Shown here one piece after another: positions 35,448-42,124 of a stretch of 64,000 nucleotides of DNA (position 1 is the stretch's first letter; each line of letters begins with the position of its first letter). The DNA is from JBBRHQ01 sp963738305 (GTDB taxonomy: Bacteria; Actinomycetota; Thermoleophilia; Solirubrobacterales; 70-9), in the NCBI GenBank assembly GCA_963738305.1, contig CAVTVU010000006.1:333355-397354 (forward strand), read 5' to 3'. The notes below the pieces were generated by a model. It saw nothing but the letters and a program-made list of their open reading frames with translations. It was not told the origin of the DNA and ran no database searches. Both the position numbers and the translations under genes were made by a program.

Positions 35448-36139
35448 CCGAAGAACCCGAGCTGATCCGGCTCGGGCGAGGCCCCCTCTTCCATCTCCAG
35501 GCTCTCGGTCGACTCGGCCCCGAGCTCGTCCTCGCCCAGGCCGGGCAGCGGCATGGTCAGGAGATCCGGGATCGCTGCGAAATCGCTCCGCAGGGTCTCG
35601 GCGACAGAGGGGGTCCGCAGCGCGGCGGCCGGGTGGAAAAGCGGCAGCAGGAAGACCGTGCGGCTCCCAAGCTGGTGGAGCTGCGGGGTTCCGCGCACCC
35701 TGGTGATCCCGGTCGGGTTGCCGCTGAGGAGCTTGGTCGCGAAGTTGCCCAGGGTGGCGACGACACGTGGCTCTATCAGCCTCACCTGCTCGAACAGGTA
35801 GGGGCGGCAGGTCTCGATCTCGAGCGGCTGAGGGTCGCGATTTCCCGGGGGCCTGCACTTGAGGACGTTGGCGATGAAGACGTCGTCGCGCGACAACCCG
35901 ATCCCGGCAAGCATCTCGTTGAGCAGGCCGCCCGCCCGGCCGACGAACGGGAGGCCGCGGCGATCCTCCTCCGCCCCCGGAGCCTCCCCGACGAACATCA
36001 GGTCGGCGTCCGCGTTGCCGGCGCCGAACACGACCTTGGTGCGCGTCTCCGACAGCGGGCAGCGAAGGCATCCCGAGGCTTCGTTGAAGACCTCGACCAG
36101 CTTCTCGCGCCGCTCGGCCGGCGCCGGCCCGGCGCTCAT
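35444..36139 (-). CDS. Family 4 uracil-DNA glycosylase
   Basis: 231 residues that remove uracil from DNA. Motif 1 is GEAPGAEEDRRGLPFVGRAG, motif 3 is HPAAAL. Cysteines of a 4Fe-4S cluster appear in CLRCPLSE and, after VLKCRPPGNRDP, in ETCRPYLFE, as in family 4 enzymes. A Glu/Ser-rich acidic tail (about 30 residues) is extra. ATG 36139 overlaps the stop of the FmdB-type gene (ATGA). Confidence 0.92.
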   Translation of the reverse strand: MSAGPAPAERREKLVEVFNEASGCLRCPLSETRTKVVFGAGNADADLMFVGEAPGAEEDRRGLPFVGRAGGLLNEMLAGIGLSRDDVFIANVLKCRPPGNRDPQPLEIETCRPYLFEQVRLIEPRVVATLGNFATKLLSGNPTGITRVRGTPQLHQLGSRTVFLLPLFHPAAALRTPSVAETLRSDFAAIPDLLTMPLPGLGEDELGAESTESLEMEEGASPEPDQLGFFG

Positions 36140-36426
36140 CGCTTCTTCGCCCCCCTGCGAGGAGGCGGGACCCCTCCCGCCTCGCGCAGCTTGCGCGTCT
36201 CCGCCAGGCGCTCGGATCGCGCCGCCTCGCGCTCGCGCCGGCGAGACTCGCTGTCGCGCACCCCGGCACCTCGCGGCAGGCGGCCCGGCGGCGAGATCGA
36301 GGATGGAACGGCGCGCCGGGTCTGCTCCGACCCGCATTCGGGACAGGGGACGGGGTCCGCCCCCGCCCCGACCAGCTCTTCGAAGCGGGCCCCGCAATGC
36401 TCGCAGTGGAACTCGTAGATCGGCAT
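36136..36426 (-). CDS. FmdB-family zinc ribbon protein
   Basis: 96 residues: MPIYEFHCEHCGARFEELVG with CxxC and CPECGSEQTRRAV with the second CxxC, a typical FmdB regulatory-type zinc ribbon; then a long Arg/Glu-rich tail ending RRGAKKR. Function of the family is poorly known. It is first in the FmdB-udg-tsaE unit. TACGAT on the minus strand is a plausible -10 upstream. Confidence 0.85.
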   Translation of the reverse strand: MPIYEFHCEHCGARFEELVGAGADPVPCPECGSEQTRRAVPSSISPPGRLPRGAGVRDSESRRREREAARSERLAETRKLREAGGVPPPRRGAKKR

Positions 36427-36477
36427 CTCGGCCCTCCGCCGCTCATCGTAGTCGGCGCGGACACGTCAGCCGCGCTC

Positions 36478-36483
36478 TATAAT
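36478..36483 (+). promoter_or_regulatory. Perfect -10 hexamer TATAAT
   Basis: An exact TATAAT in a region of very high GC, reading plus-strand towards the DUF2520-pan genes. The -35 region is weak. The predicted leader includes a GCCGG-CTTCG-CCGGC hairpin near 36515-36530. It is probably the promoter of the pantothenate operon. Confidence 0.5.
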
Positions 36484-36573
36484 TGGCCGTGGCCGCGACC
36501 GAGAGGCGTGGACCGGCCGGCTTCGCCGGCATCTGAGCAACCGAGCTTGACAGAGCTCCGTCTGGTATCTCGC

Positions 36574-37372
36574 ATGCGGGAACTGGAACGGGACAGAGAC
36601 CGAAAACCGCGAGCGCCGAGCGCGCTCACAATCGTCGGCCCTGGACGGGTGGGCAGGGCGATGGCTGCGGCAGCCACCGCAGCGGGCATCGAGGTGGTCC
36701 TCGTCGGGCGCGCGAAGGCCTTCCGCTCCGGTCCGCGGCGAGGCGGCTCTGCTCTGCGTGCCCGACTCGTCGATCGAGGCCGCCTGCGGGTCTCTCGTCG
36801 ACGAGCTGGGCGAGGTCCGCTTCGTCGGCCACACCAGCGGCGCCACTGGACTCGATGCGCTCGGAGCGGCGGCCGAGATCGGGGCATCCGTTTTCTCGAT
36901 CCATCCCCTGCAGACGGTCCGCGGCGATGCCTCGGACCTGGCTGGCGCCTTCTGCGCCGTCTCCGGCTCGGACAGCGAGGCGATTGCCTTCGCCGAGCGC
37001 CTTGCCCGCTGCTTGGGGATGAGCCCGTTCGAGGTCGCCGAGGAGAAGCGCGCCGCCTACCATGCCGCCGCGGCCATCGCCTCGAACTTTCTCGTCGCGC
37101 TGGAGGAGTCGGCGGCCGAGCTGCTCACCAGCTGCGGGATCGATGACGCCCGCGAGTTGCTTGCGCCGCTGGTGCTCCGCTCGGCGGTCAATTGGGCCGA
37201 GCACGGCGCGGAGGCGCTCACCGGGCCGATCGCGCGCGGGGACGAGGAGACGGTGGCGCGCCACCTCGAGGCGCTCGCTGAAGCCGACCCGGAGCTGCTC
37301 GGGCTGTACCGGGCCCTGGCCGAGCGGACCGCCTCGCTTGCCGGGCGCCGGCAGAAGGAGACGATCGGGTGA
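36574..37372 (+). CDS. Rossmann/DUF2520 protein, candidate ketopantoate reductase (one frame break)
   Basis: About 265 residues when restored. TIVGPGRVGRAMAAAATAAG is the NAD(P)-binding Rossmann start; after a break near 36735 it continues VPDSSIEAACGSLVDEL, GHTSGATGLDAL, VFSIHPLQTV and the C-terminal helical DUF2520 part (KRAAYHAAAAIASNFLVALE). This is the architecture of the 6-phosphogluconate/ketopantoate-reductase-like superfamily. It overlaps panC (GTGA) and no panE is seen, so reduction of ketopantoate is a reasonable hypothesis. Start may be ATG 36574 or TTG 36547. Length is one more than a multiple of three, confirming a single insertion. Confidence 0.78.
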
Positions 37373-38217
37373 GGGTCACGCGCACCAAGGGAGACCTGCG
37401 GTCTCAGCTCGAAGAGCCGCGCATCGCGAACGCGAGGATCGGCCTAGTCCCGACCATGGGCTGCCTGCACGCGGGCCACGTGTCGCTCCTTCGGCGTGCT
37501 CGCGAGGAGTGCGACCTGGTCGTGATGAGCCTGTTCGTCAACCCGGGTCAGTTTGGCCCCGGCGAGGATTTCGAGCGATACCCGCGCGACGAGGAGCGCG
37601 ATCTCGCGCTCGCGCAGCGAGAGGGCGTCGATCTGGTGTACGCGCCGGCGGTCGAGGAGGTCTATCCGCCCGGATTCGAGACCCACGTCGAGGTCGGTGG
37701 CCTGACCGAGGTCCTCTGCGGGGACCCCGCCAGCCGGGGCTCCGAGCACTTCCGCGGCGTTACCACCGTGGTCGCGAAGCTCTTCAACACCGTCGATCCT
37801 GACGTCGCCTATTTCGGGCAGAAGGACGCCCAGCAGGCGGCGGTGATCCGGCGGATGGCCGCCGACCTCGATTTCCCGGTGCGGGTCGAGGTCCTCCCGA
37901 CCGTTCGCGAGACCGACGGTCTCGCGATGAGCTCGCGCAACGCCTATCTCGAGCAGGGGGAGCGCGAGCGGGCCGCGGCGATCTTTCGGGCCCTGCGGAC
38001 CGCCGAGACCGAAGCGCGGGCCGGCTCCCTGCAGGCAGGGCTCGAGGCGGCCCGCGAGGAGCTCCGGACCGCCGGGATCGACCCCGAGTACCTCGAGGCT
38101 CGCGATCCCGATGACCTCACCCCGGTGACCGAGCTGAACGGCCGCCCGGTCCTGGTCGCGGTGGCAGCCCGGGTCGGGCGCGCCCGCCTCATAGACAACC
38201 TCCTAGTGGAGCCCTGA
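37369..38217 (+). CDS. panC: Pantoate--beta-alanine ligase
   Basis: 282 residues. PTMGCLHAGHVSLLRRAR carries the HxGH nucleotidyl-transfer motif, SLFVNPGQFGPGEDFERYPR and YFGQKDAQQAAVIRRM the pantoate and beta-alanine sites, and AMSSRNAYL the KMSKS-equivalent. It condenses pantoate with beta-alanine using ATP. The GTG start overlaps the DUF2520 stop; panB starts 20 bases downstream. Confidence 0.96.
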   Translation: MRVTRTKGDLRSQLEEPRIANARIGLVPTMGCLHAGHVSLLRRAREECDLVVMSLFVNPGQFGPGEDFERYPRDEERDLALAQREGVDLVYAPAVEEVYPPGFETHVEVGGLTEVLCGDPASRGSEHFRGVTTVVAKLFNTVDPDVAYFGQKDAQQAAVIRRMAADLDFPVRVEVLPTVRETDGLAMSSRNAYLEQGERERAAAIFRALRTAETEARAGSLQAGLEAAREELRTAGIDPEYLEARDPDDLTPVTELNGRPVLVAVAARVGRARLIDNLLVEP

Positions 38218-38236
38218 AAGTGCGAAGGGAGAAACG

Positions 38237-39151
38237 ATGAGAGCAACCGATGGAAACAAGCGGCAGCCCGTGACACTGCCGCGGCTGGCGGAGATGAAGG
38301 CGGCCGGCGAGCCGATCGTGATGGTCACCGCCTACGACTTCCCTTCGGCGCGAGTCGCCGAGGAGGCCGGCGTCGACATCGTCCTCGTCGGCGACACCGC
38401 CGCCGTCACGGTCCTCGGCTACCCCGGGACCGAGCCTGTCTCGATGGATGAGATGGCGATGCTGGGGCGGGCGGTGCGCCGCGGCCTCGAAACCCCGCTG
38501 ATGGTCGGTGACATGCCGATGGGCTCCTACGAGGTCTCGAACGAGCAGGCGATCGAGAGCGCCCAGCGCCTGGTCAAGGAGACCGGCTGCAAGGTGGTCA
38601 AGCTGGAGGGGGGCGGCACTTCCGTCGATCGCGCCCGGGCGATCGTCAGCGCCGGCATCCCGGTCATGGGCCACGTCGGCCTCACCCCCCAGAGCGCCAC
38701 CGCGCTCGGCGGCTACAAGACCCAGGGGCGAACCGCCGAGCGCGCCGCAAGGCTGGCCGCTGAGGCGATGGCCCTGGAGGCGGCCGGCTGCTTCGCGATC
38801 GTGTTCGAGGCTGTCCCCGCGGCGGTGACCGAGGAGATCGTCAAGCGGCTCGATGTGCCGACGATCGGGATCGGCGCCGGTCCCTCGACCGCCGGCCAGG
38901 TCCTCGTTTTCCACGACCTGCTCGGGATCACCGAGGGTCGCCTGCCGAAGTTCGTCAAGCGCTATGCCGAGGCCCGGAAGACGATGGTCCAAGGGGTGCG
39001 CAACTACGTCGCCGAGGTCCGCTCCGGTGAGTTCCCGGGCCCGCAGCATGCCTACGCGGTGGAGCCGGGCGAGCTGTCCGAGCTGACCCGCTACCTCGAC
39101 CAGGGAGACCTCAGCTCGGCGGCGAGCTGGGACTGGGAACCGCTGCCTTAG
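38237..39151 (+). CDS. panB: 3-methyl-2-oxobutanoate hydroxymethyltransferase
   Basis: 304 residues, TIM barrel. VMVTAYDFPSARVAEEAG, VLVGDTAAVTVLGY, GDMPMGSYEVS and GHVGLTPQSA are family signatures, with the Mg ligands in VGD and GDMP. It makes ketopantoate from 2-oxoisovalerate and 5,10-methylene-THF, the first step of pantothenate synthesis. A GAAGGGAGAAAC ribosome-binding site precedes the ATG. Third gene of the DUF2520-panC-panB operon. Confidence 0.96.
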   Translation: MRATDGNKRQPVTLPRLAEMKAAGEPIVMVTAYDFPSARVAEEAGVDIVLVGDTAAVTVLGYPGTEPVSMDEMAMLGRAVRRGLETPLMVGDMPMGSYEVSNEQAIESAQRLVKETGCKVVKLEGGGTSVDRARAIVSAGIPVMGHVGLTPQSATALGGYKTQGRTAERAARLAAEAMALEAAGCFAIVFEAVPAAVTEEIVKRLDVPTIGIGAGPSTAGQVLVFHDLLGITEGRLPKFVKRYAEARKTMVQGVRNYVAEVRSGEFPGPQHAYAVEPGELSELTRYLDQGDLSSAASWDWEPLP

Positions 39152-39310
39152 GCGGACTTCGTGCCGAGGGCGGCTGAAGCGTGCTCGGCAATGGGTCCTC
39201 CCATCCCATGCCACCCGCCCGAGAGGGGTTTGCAGCAGCAGCCCTCGGTCCCAGGCACCGCCACGGCATTCAGCACTGGCAGCTCAGGCGCGATGGGTTA
39301 GCTTCCGAGC

Positions 39311-39727
39311 GTGGCTATCCACACCGGTGAGATTCGGGTTTCCACGCAGGGGGACGGGGACATCACTGACATCACCGTCGGCGTGCAGCGGATCGTTGAC
39401 GGGGCCGGGGTCGACGTGGCGCAGGCGCTCGCCTTCGTGCGCGGATCGACGGCGGCGATCACGACGATGGAGTACGAGCCCGGCGGTGTCCACGACCTCG
39501 GCGCGATGCTCGACCGACTGATCCCGGCGGCCGGCGACTACGAGCACAACCGGCTCAACCACGACACCAACTCCCACGCCCACCAGCGGGCCTCGGTGAT
39601 CGGGTCCTCCGAGGCCGTACCGGTCAGCGATGGCCGCCTTGCCCTTGGCACCTGGCAGCAGCTCGTCCTGGTCGACTTCGACGACCGCCCCCGCGAGCGG
39701 AGGGTGACCGTGCAGGTGGTCAGTTGA
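39311..39727 (+). CDS. YjbQ/UPF0047 family protein
   Basis: 138 residues: EIRVSTQGDGDITDITV at the start, then the signature YEHNRLNHDTNSHAHQRASV and GSSEAVPVSDGRLALGTWQQ, and VDFDDRPRERRVTVQV at the end. E. coli YjbQ has thiamine-phosphate synthase side activity; the true function is unsettled. Starts at GTG 39311. The 158 bases between panB and this gene hold nothing recognisable. Confidence 0.88.
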   Translation: MAIHTGEIRVSTQGDGDITDITVGVQRIVDGAGVDVAQALAFVRGSTAAITTMEYEPGGVHDLGAMLDRLIPAAGDYEHNRLNHDTNSHAHQRASVIGSSEAVPVSDGRLALGTWQQLVLVDFDDRPRERRVTVQVVS

Positions 39728-39770
39728 GCAACAGCAGGGAAAACAGCAGCAAGTAAGGACGGCCGGACGC

Positions 39771-39813
39771 GCTGGGGCGGCTTTGTTTCGCTATGCGATA
39801 CGAACCCGCCCCG
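39771..39813. repeat. 43-base hairpin repeat, family B copy 1
   Basis: A 43-base near-palindrome starting GCTGGGGCGGCTTTG and ending CGAACCCGCCCCG, between the converging YjbQ gene and a lipoprotein gene. Its reverse complement matches 59695-59737 at 39 of 43 positions. It may act as a terminator here, but the second copy lies in a divergent region. Confidence 0.62.
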
Positions 39814-39823
39814 AGCCGGCGCT

Positions 39824-40411
39824 TCAGGGGCCGACCGGGGCGTTGGAGCGAAGCGAGTCGACCTTCCAGTAGGACCTGTACCGCACCAGGTGCACGGTGA
39901 TCGTCTCGCCGCTGGATGGGCCGCCGCGTGGGATCGCCCGGGCAGTGGCGCGATCTCCGTCGAGCAGGATGTTTGAGACCTTCACCGAGTCCGCTGCGCT
40001 GCCCGGGATCTGTGCCTGCACGCAGCCCCGGCGACCCCCGTAGGTGGTTTTCAGGTAACGATCGGTGACGTAGAACCCGCAGGCGATGTAGACGGCTAGC
40101 CCTGGCGTTTGGGGAGCGAGGACGCCCTCGATCGCCCCCTCTATCGCCTTCTTCGGATCCTTCGACACGATGCCCGAAGGGGTGCCGGTGTGCGACGGGA
40201 TCGTCTTCTTCTTCGGGGCTGCTGGGACCGACTGCTGGGTGCTCGTGACCGTGTCCAGCGGCTTGGTGCCGCTGGACACGGTTTCGCTCGACCCTCCGCA
40301 ACCGCCCATGGCAACCGGAAGCGCCGCGAGGGCAAGCAGCGCCCTGAGGCGACTTCCTGTCGCTATGCGCAAGGAACTCGCCTCACTCGCCTGTTCCCTC
40401 CCACGCTTCAC
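39824..40411 (-). CDS. Lipoprotein of unknown function
   Basis: 195 residues. A signal peptide ALLALAALPVAMGGC ends in a lipobox-like Cys at about 38. A Thr/Ser/Pro linker (TKPLDTVTSTQQSVPAAPKK) follows, then a domain AIEGAIEGVLAPQTPGLAVY, IACGFYVTDRYLKTTYGG and SYWKVDSLRSNAP with the wide alpha+beta pattern of SnoaL-like domains. Its start overlaps the end of the acyltransferase by 29 bases. Function unknown. Confidence 0.66.
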   Translation of the reverse strand: MKRGREQASEASSLRIATGSRLRALLALAALPVAMGGCGGSSETVSSGTKPLDTVTSTQQSVPAAPKKKTIPSHTGTPSGIVSKDPKKAIEGAIEGVLAPQTPGLAVYIACGFYVTDRYLKTTYGGRRGCVQAQIPGSAADSVKVSNILLDGDRATARAIPRGGPSSGETITVHLVRYRSYWKVDSLRSNAPVGP

Positions 40412-41015
40412 TCGCTCCGCCCTCCTCTGGCTCCCGGAACTCGATCTCCCGGATCACCTTGGCCGGGGCGCCGGCGGAGATCGTCCGCGGCGGCAGGTCC
40501 TCGGTCACGACCGAGTTGGCTCCAACCACGCAACGCTCGCCGATCGTCACGCCGTCGGTGATCACGCAGTTGACGCCGAACCAGCAGTTGGAGCCGATCC
40601 TGACGGGGCCCTGCGAGGTGAAGCCCTGCCAGGTGATCGGCCTTTCGGGGTCGTCGAAGCGGTGCGCGGCGTCCCCGACGAAGCAGCCGTTGGCGAACAT
40701 CACGTGATCCCCGACCTCGATCCGCCGGTGGGCGGCGAGCATCGTGTTGCGGTTGAGGAAGCACCCCTCGCCGATCGCGATCGATGCCTGCGGCGACATG
40801 GTTATCCAGCAGCCCGGCTCGAGCAGCGTCCCGTTGCCGATGCTCAGCCTCCCCTCGTCGAGTGCCTCCAGCACCTCCCCCTCCACAGGGAAGCGGATGA
40901 ACGCCCCGGCCCGCGCCATGTGGCGGTTGATACGCCAGCGCCGCATCGGGCGTCGGTTCCGCTCGTAATGGCGGCGTTTCGCCCACCACAGCCTCCAACC
41001 CCGCAGCTCCGCCAT
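40383..41015 (-). CDS. Hexapeptide-repeat acyltransferase
   Basis: 210 residues. From about residue 60 the chain is a left-handed beta helix with hexapeptide turns: IGNGTLLEPG, IAIGEGCFLNRNTML, IEVGDHVMFANGCFVGD, VRIGSNCWFGVNCVITDG and VTIGERCVVGANSVVTEDLP, ending GAPAKVIREIEF. The catalytic His is likely in GDAAHRFDD. Sugar O-acetyltransferases of cell-surface polysaccharides have this shape. A basic N-terminus (RRHYERNRRPMRRWRINRHM) could contact membrane. ATG 41015 is chosen at the start of this domain. Confidence 0.86.
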   Translation of the reverse strand: MAELRGWRLWWAKRRHYERNRRPMRRWRINRHMARAGAFIRFPVEGEVLEALDEGRLSIGNGTLLEPGCWITMSPQASIAIGEGCFLNRNTMLAAHRRIEVGDHVMFANGCFVGDAAHRFDDPERPITWQGFTSQGPVRIGSNCWFGVNCVITDGVTIGERCVVGANSVVTEDLPPRTISAGAPAKVIREIEFREPEEGGASEAWEGTGE

Positions 41016-41116
41016 GCGCCTAGCTTTCCAGAGCCGGCGGCAGTAGGGTCCGCACGCAATCAAGAGGAGGGTCCGCGCATTGGAAGTTCCGTGCCGGTGC
41101 CCGAGGAGGTGGAGCC

Positions 41117-42085
41117 GTGACTTCGGCAGCGAAGCTCCGCGGAGGCATCGACCTCGGCGGGACCAAGATCCAGACCGCGATCGTCGGCTCGCGCGGTGGG
41201 GTCTCGGGCCAGTCCCGCCGCCCAACGCCGACCGAGGGCGGGCCTGAAGACGTCGCCCGCGAGATGGCAGAGGCGCTGCGCGAGGCCGCCGAACAGGCTG
41301 GGGTCGAGACGTCGGATCTGGCCGGCGTGGGGGTCGGCTCCCCGGGTGACGCCGACGAGAAGACGGGCGTCGTCAGCGCCGCCAAGAACCTGCCCGGCTG
41401 GGAGGGCAGCTTCCCCCTCGCCGAAAGCCTCTCGAAGGCGCTCGGAGCCGACGTGCGGATCGGCAACGACGTCCAGGTCGCGACCGAGGCCGAGTTCCAC
41501 CTCGGTGCCGGCAAGCCCTACAAGACGGTGATCGGAGTCTTCTGGGGCACCGGCGTGGGTGGTGGGCTGGTCTTGAACGGGAAGCCGTGGTTGGGCAGGG
41601 GTGCCGCCGGCGAGATCGGGCACATGGTCGTGAAGCGAAACGGCGCCCGCTGTCCCTGCGGGCGCAGGGGATGCCTCGAGGCCTACGCCGGACGGGCCGC
41701 GATGGAGGCCGAGGCTCGCCGGCGCCATGACGATGGCGAAAAGACCGACCTCTTCAAGATCATGGAGGAGCATGACCGTGACCGCCTGACCAGCGGCATC
41801 TGGGAGCGGGCGCTGAAGAAGGAGGACAAGCTGACGGTCGACCTGATCGACCGGGCGATCCTTGCCCTGGGGGCCGGCATCGCATCTGCCTGCAACCTGA
41901 TCGACCCGGAGGCGGTGATCATGGGCGGCGGCCTCGGTGTCCGCTTCGGCGACTCCTACGAGAAGCAGATCACTTCCCACATGGAGAAGCACCTCTTCAC
42001 CGATTCCGATCCCCCGGACTTTCACGTCGCGGCGCTGGGCGACCTGGGCGGAGCGATCGGCGCCTCGCTGCTGTTCAGGCGCTGA
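41117..42085 (+). CDS. ROK-family sugar kinase (glucokinase-like)
   Basis: 322 residues of the ROK family. Phosphate motif GGIDLGGTKIQTAIV at the start, GVGVGSPGDADEKTG, the sugar site GTGVGGGLVLNGKPW, GEIGHMVV, and the zinc-binding CPCGRRGCLEAYAG, diagnostic of ROK kinases. It probably phosphorylates glucose with ATP; polyphosphate use cannot be excluded. The start GTG 41117 has a strong GAGGAGGTGG ribosome-binding site upstream. Confidence 0.91.
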   Translation: MTSAAKLRGGIDLGGTKIQTAIVGSRGGVSGQSRRPTPTEGGPEDVAREMAEALREAAEQAGVETSDLAGVGVGSPGDADEKTGVVSAAKNLPGWEGSFPLAESLSKALGADVRIGNDVQVATEAEFHLGAGKPYKTVIGVFWGTGVGGGLVLNGKPWLGRGAAGEIGHMVVKRNGARCPCGRRGCLEAYAGRAAMEAEARRRHDDGEKTDLFKIMEEHDRDRLTSGIWERALKKEDKLTVDLIDRAILALGAGIASACNLIDPEAVIMGGGLGVRFGDSYEKQITSHMEKHLFTDSDPPDFHVAALGDLGGAIGASLLFRR

Positions 42086-42124
42086 CTGGTGCAGACGCCG
42101 CGTTCGGTGCCGGACCGGCGGGGC

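Noticed and set aside
36547..36552. TTGACA read as a -35 element upstream of the DUF2520-pan operon
   Set aside because: No good -10 stands 16-18 bases downstream; TATAAT at 36478 is a far better promoter, and this TTG may be a start codon.
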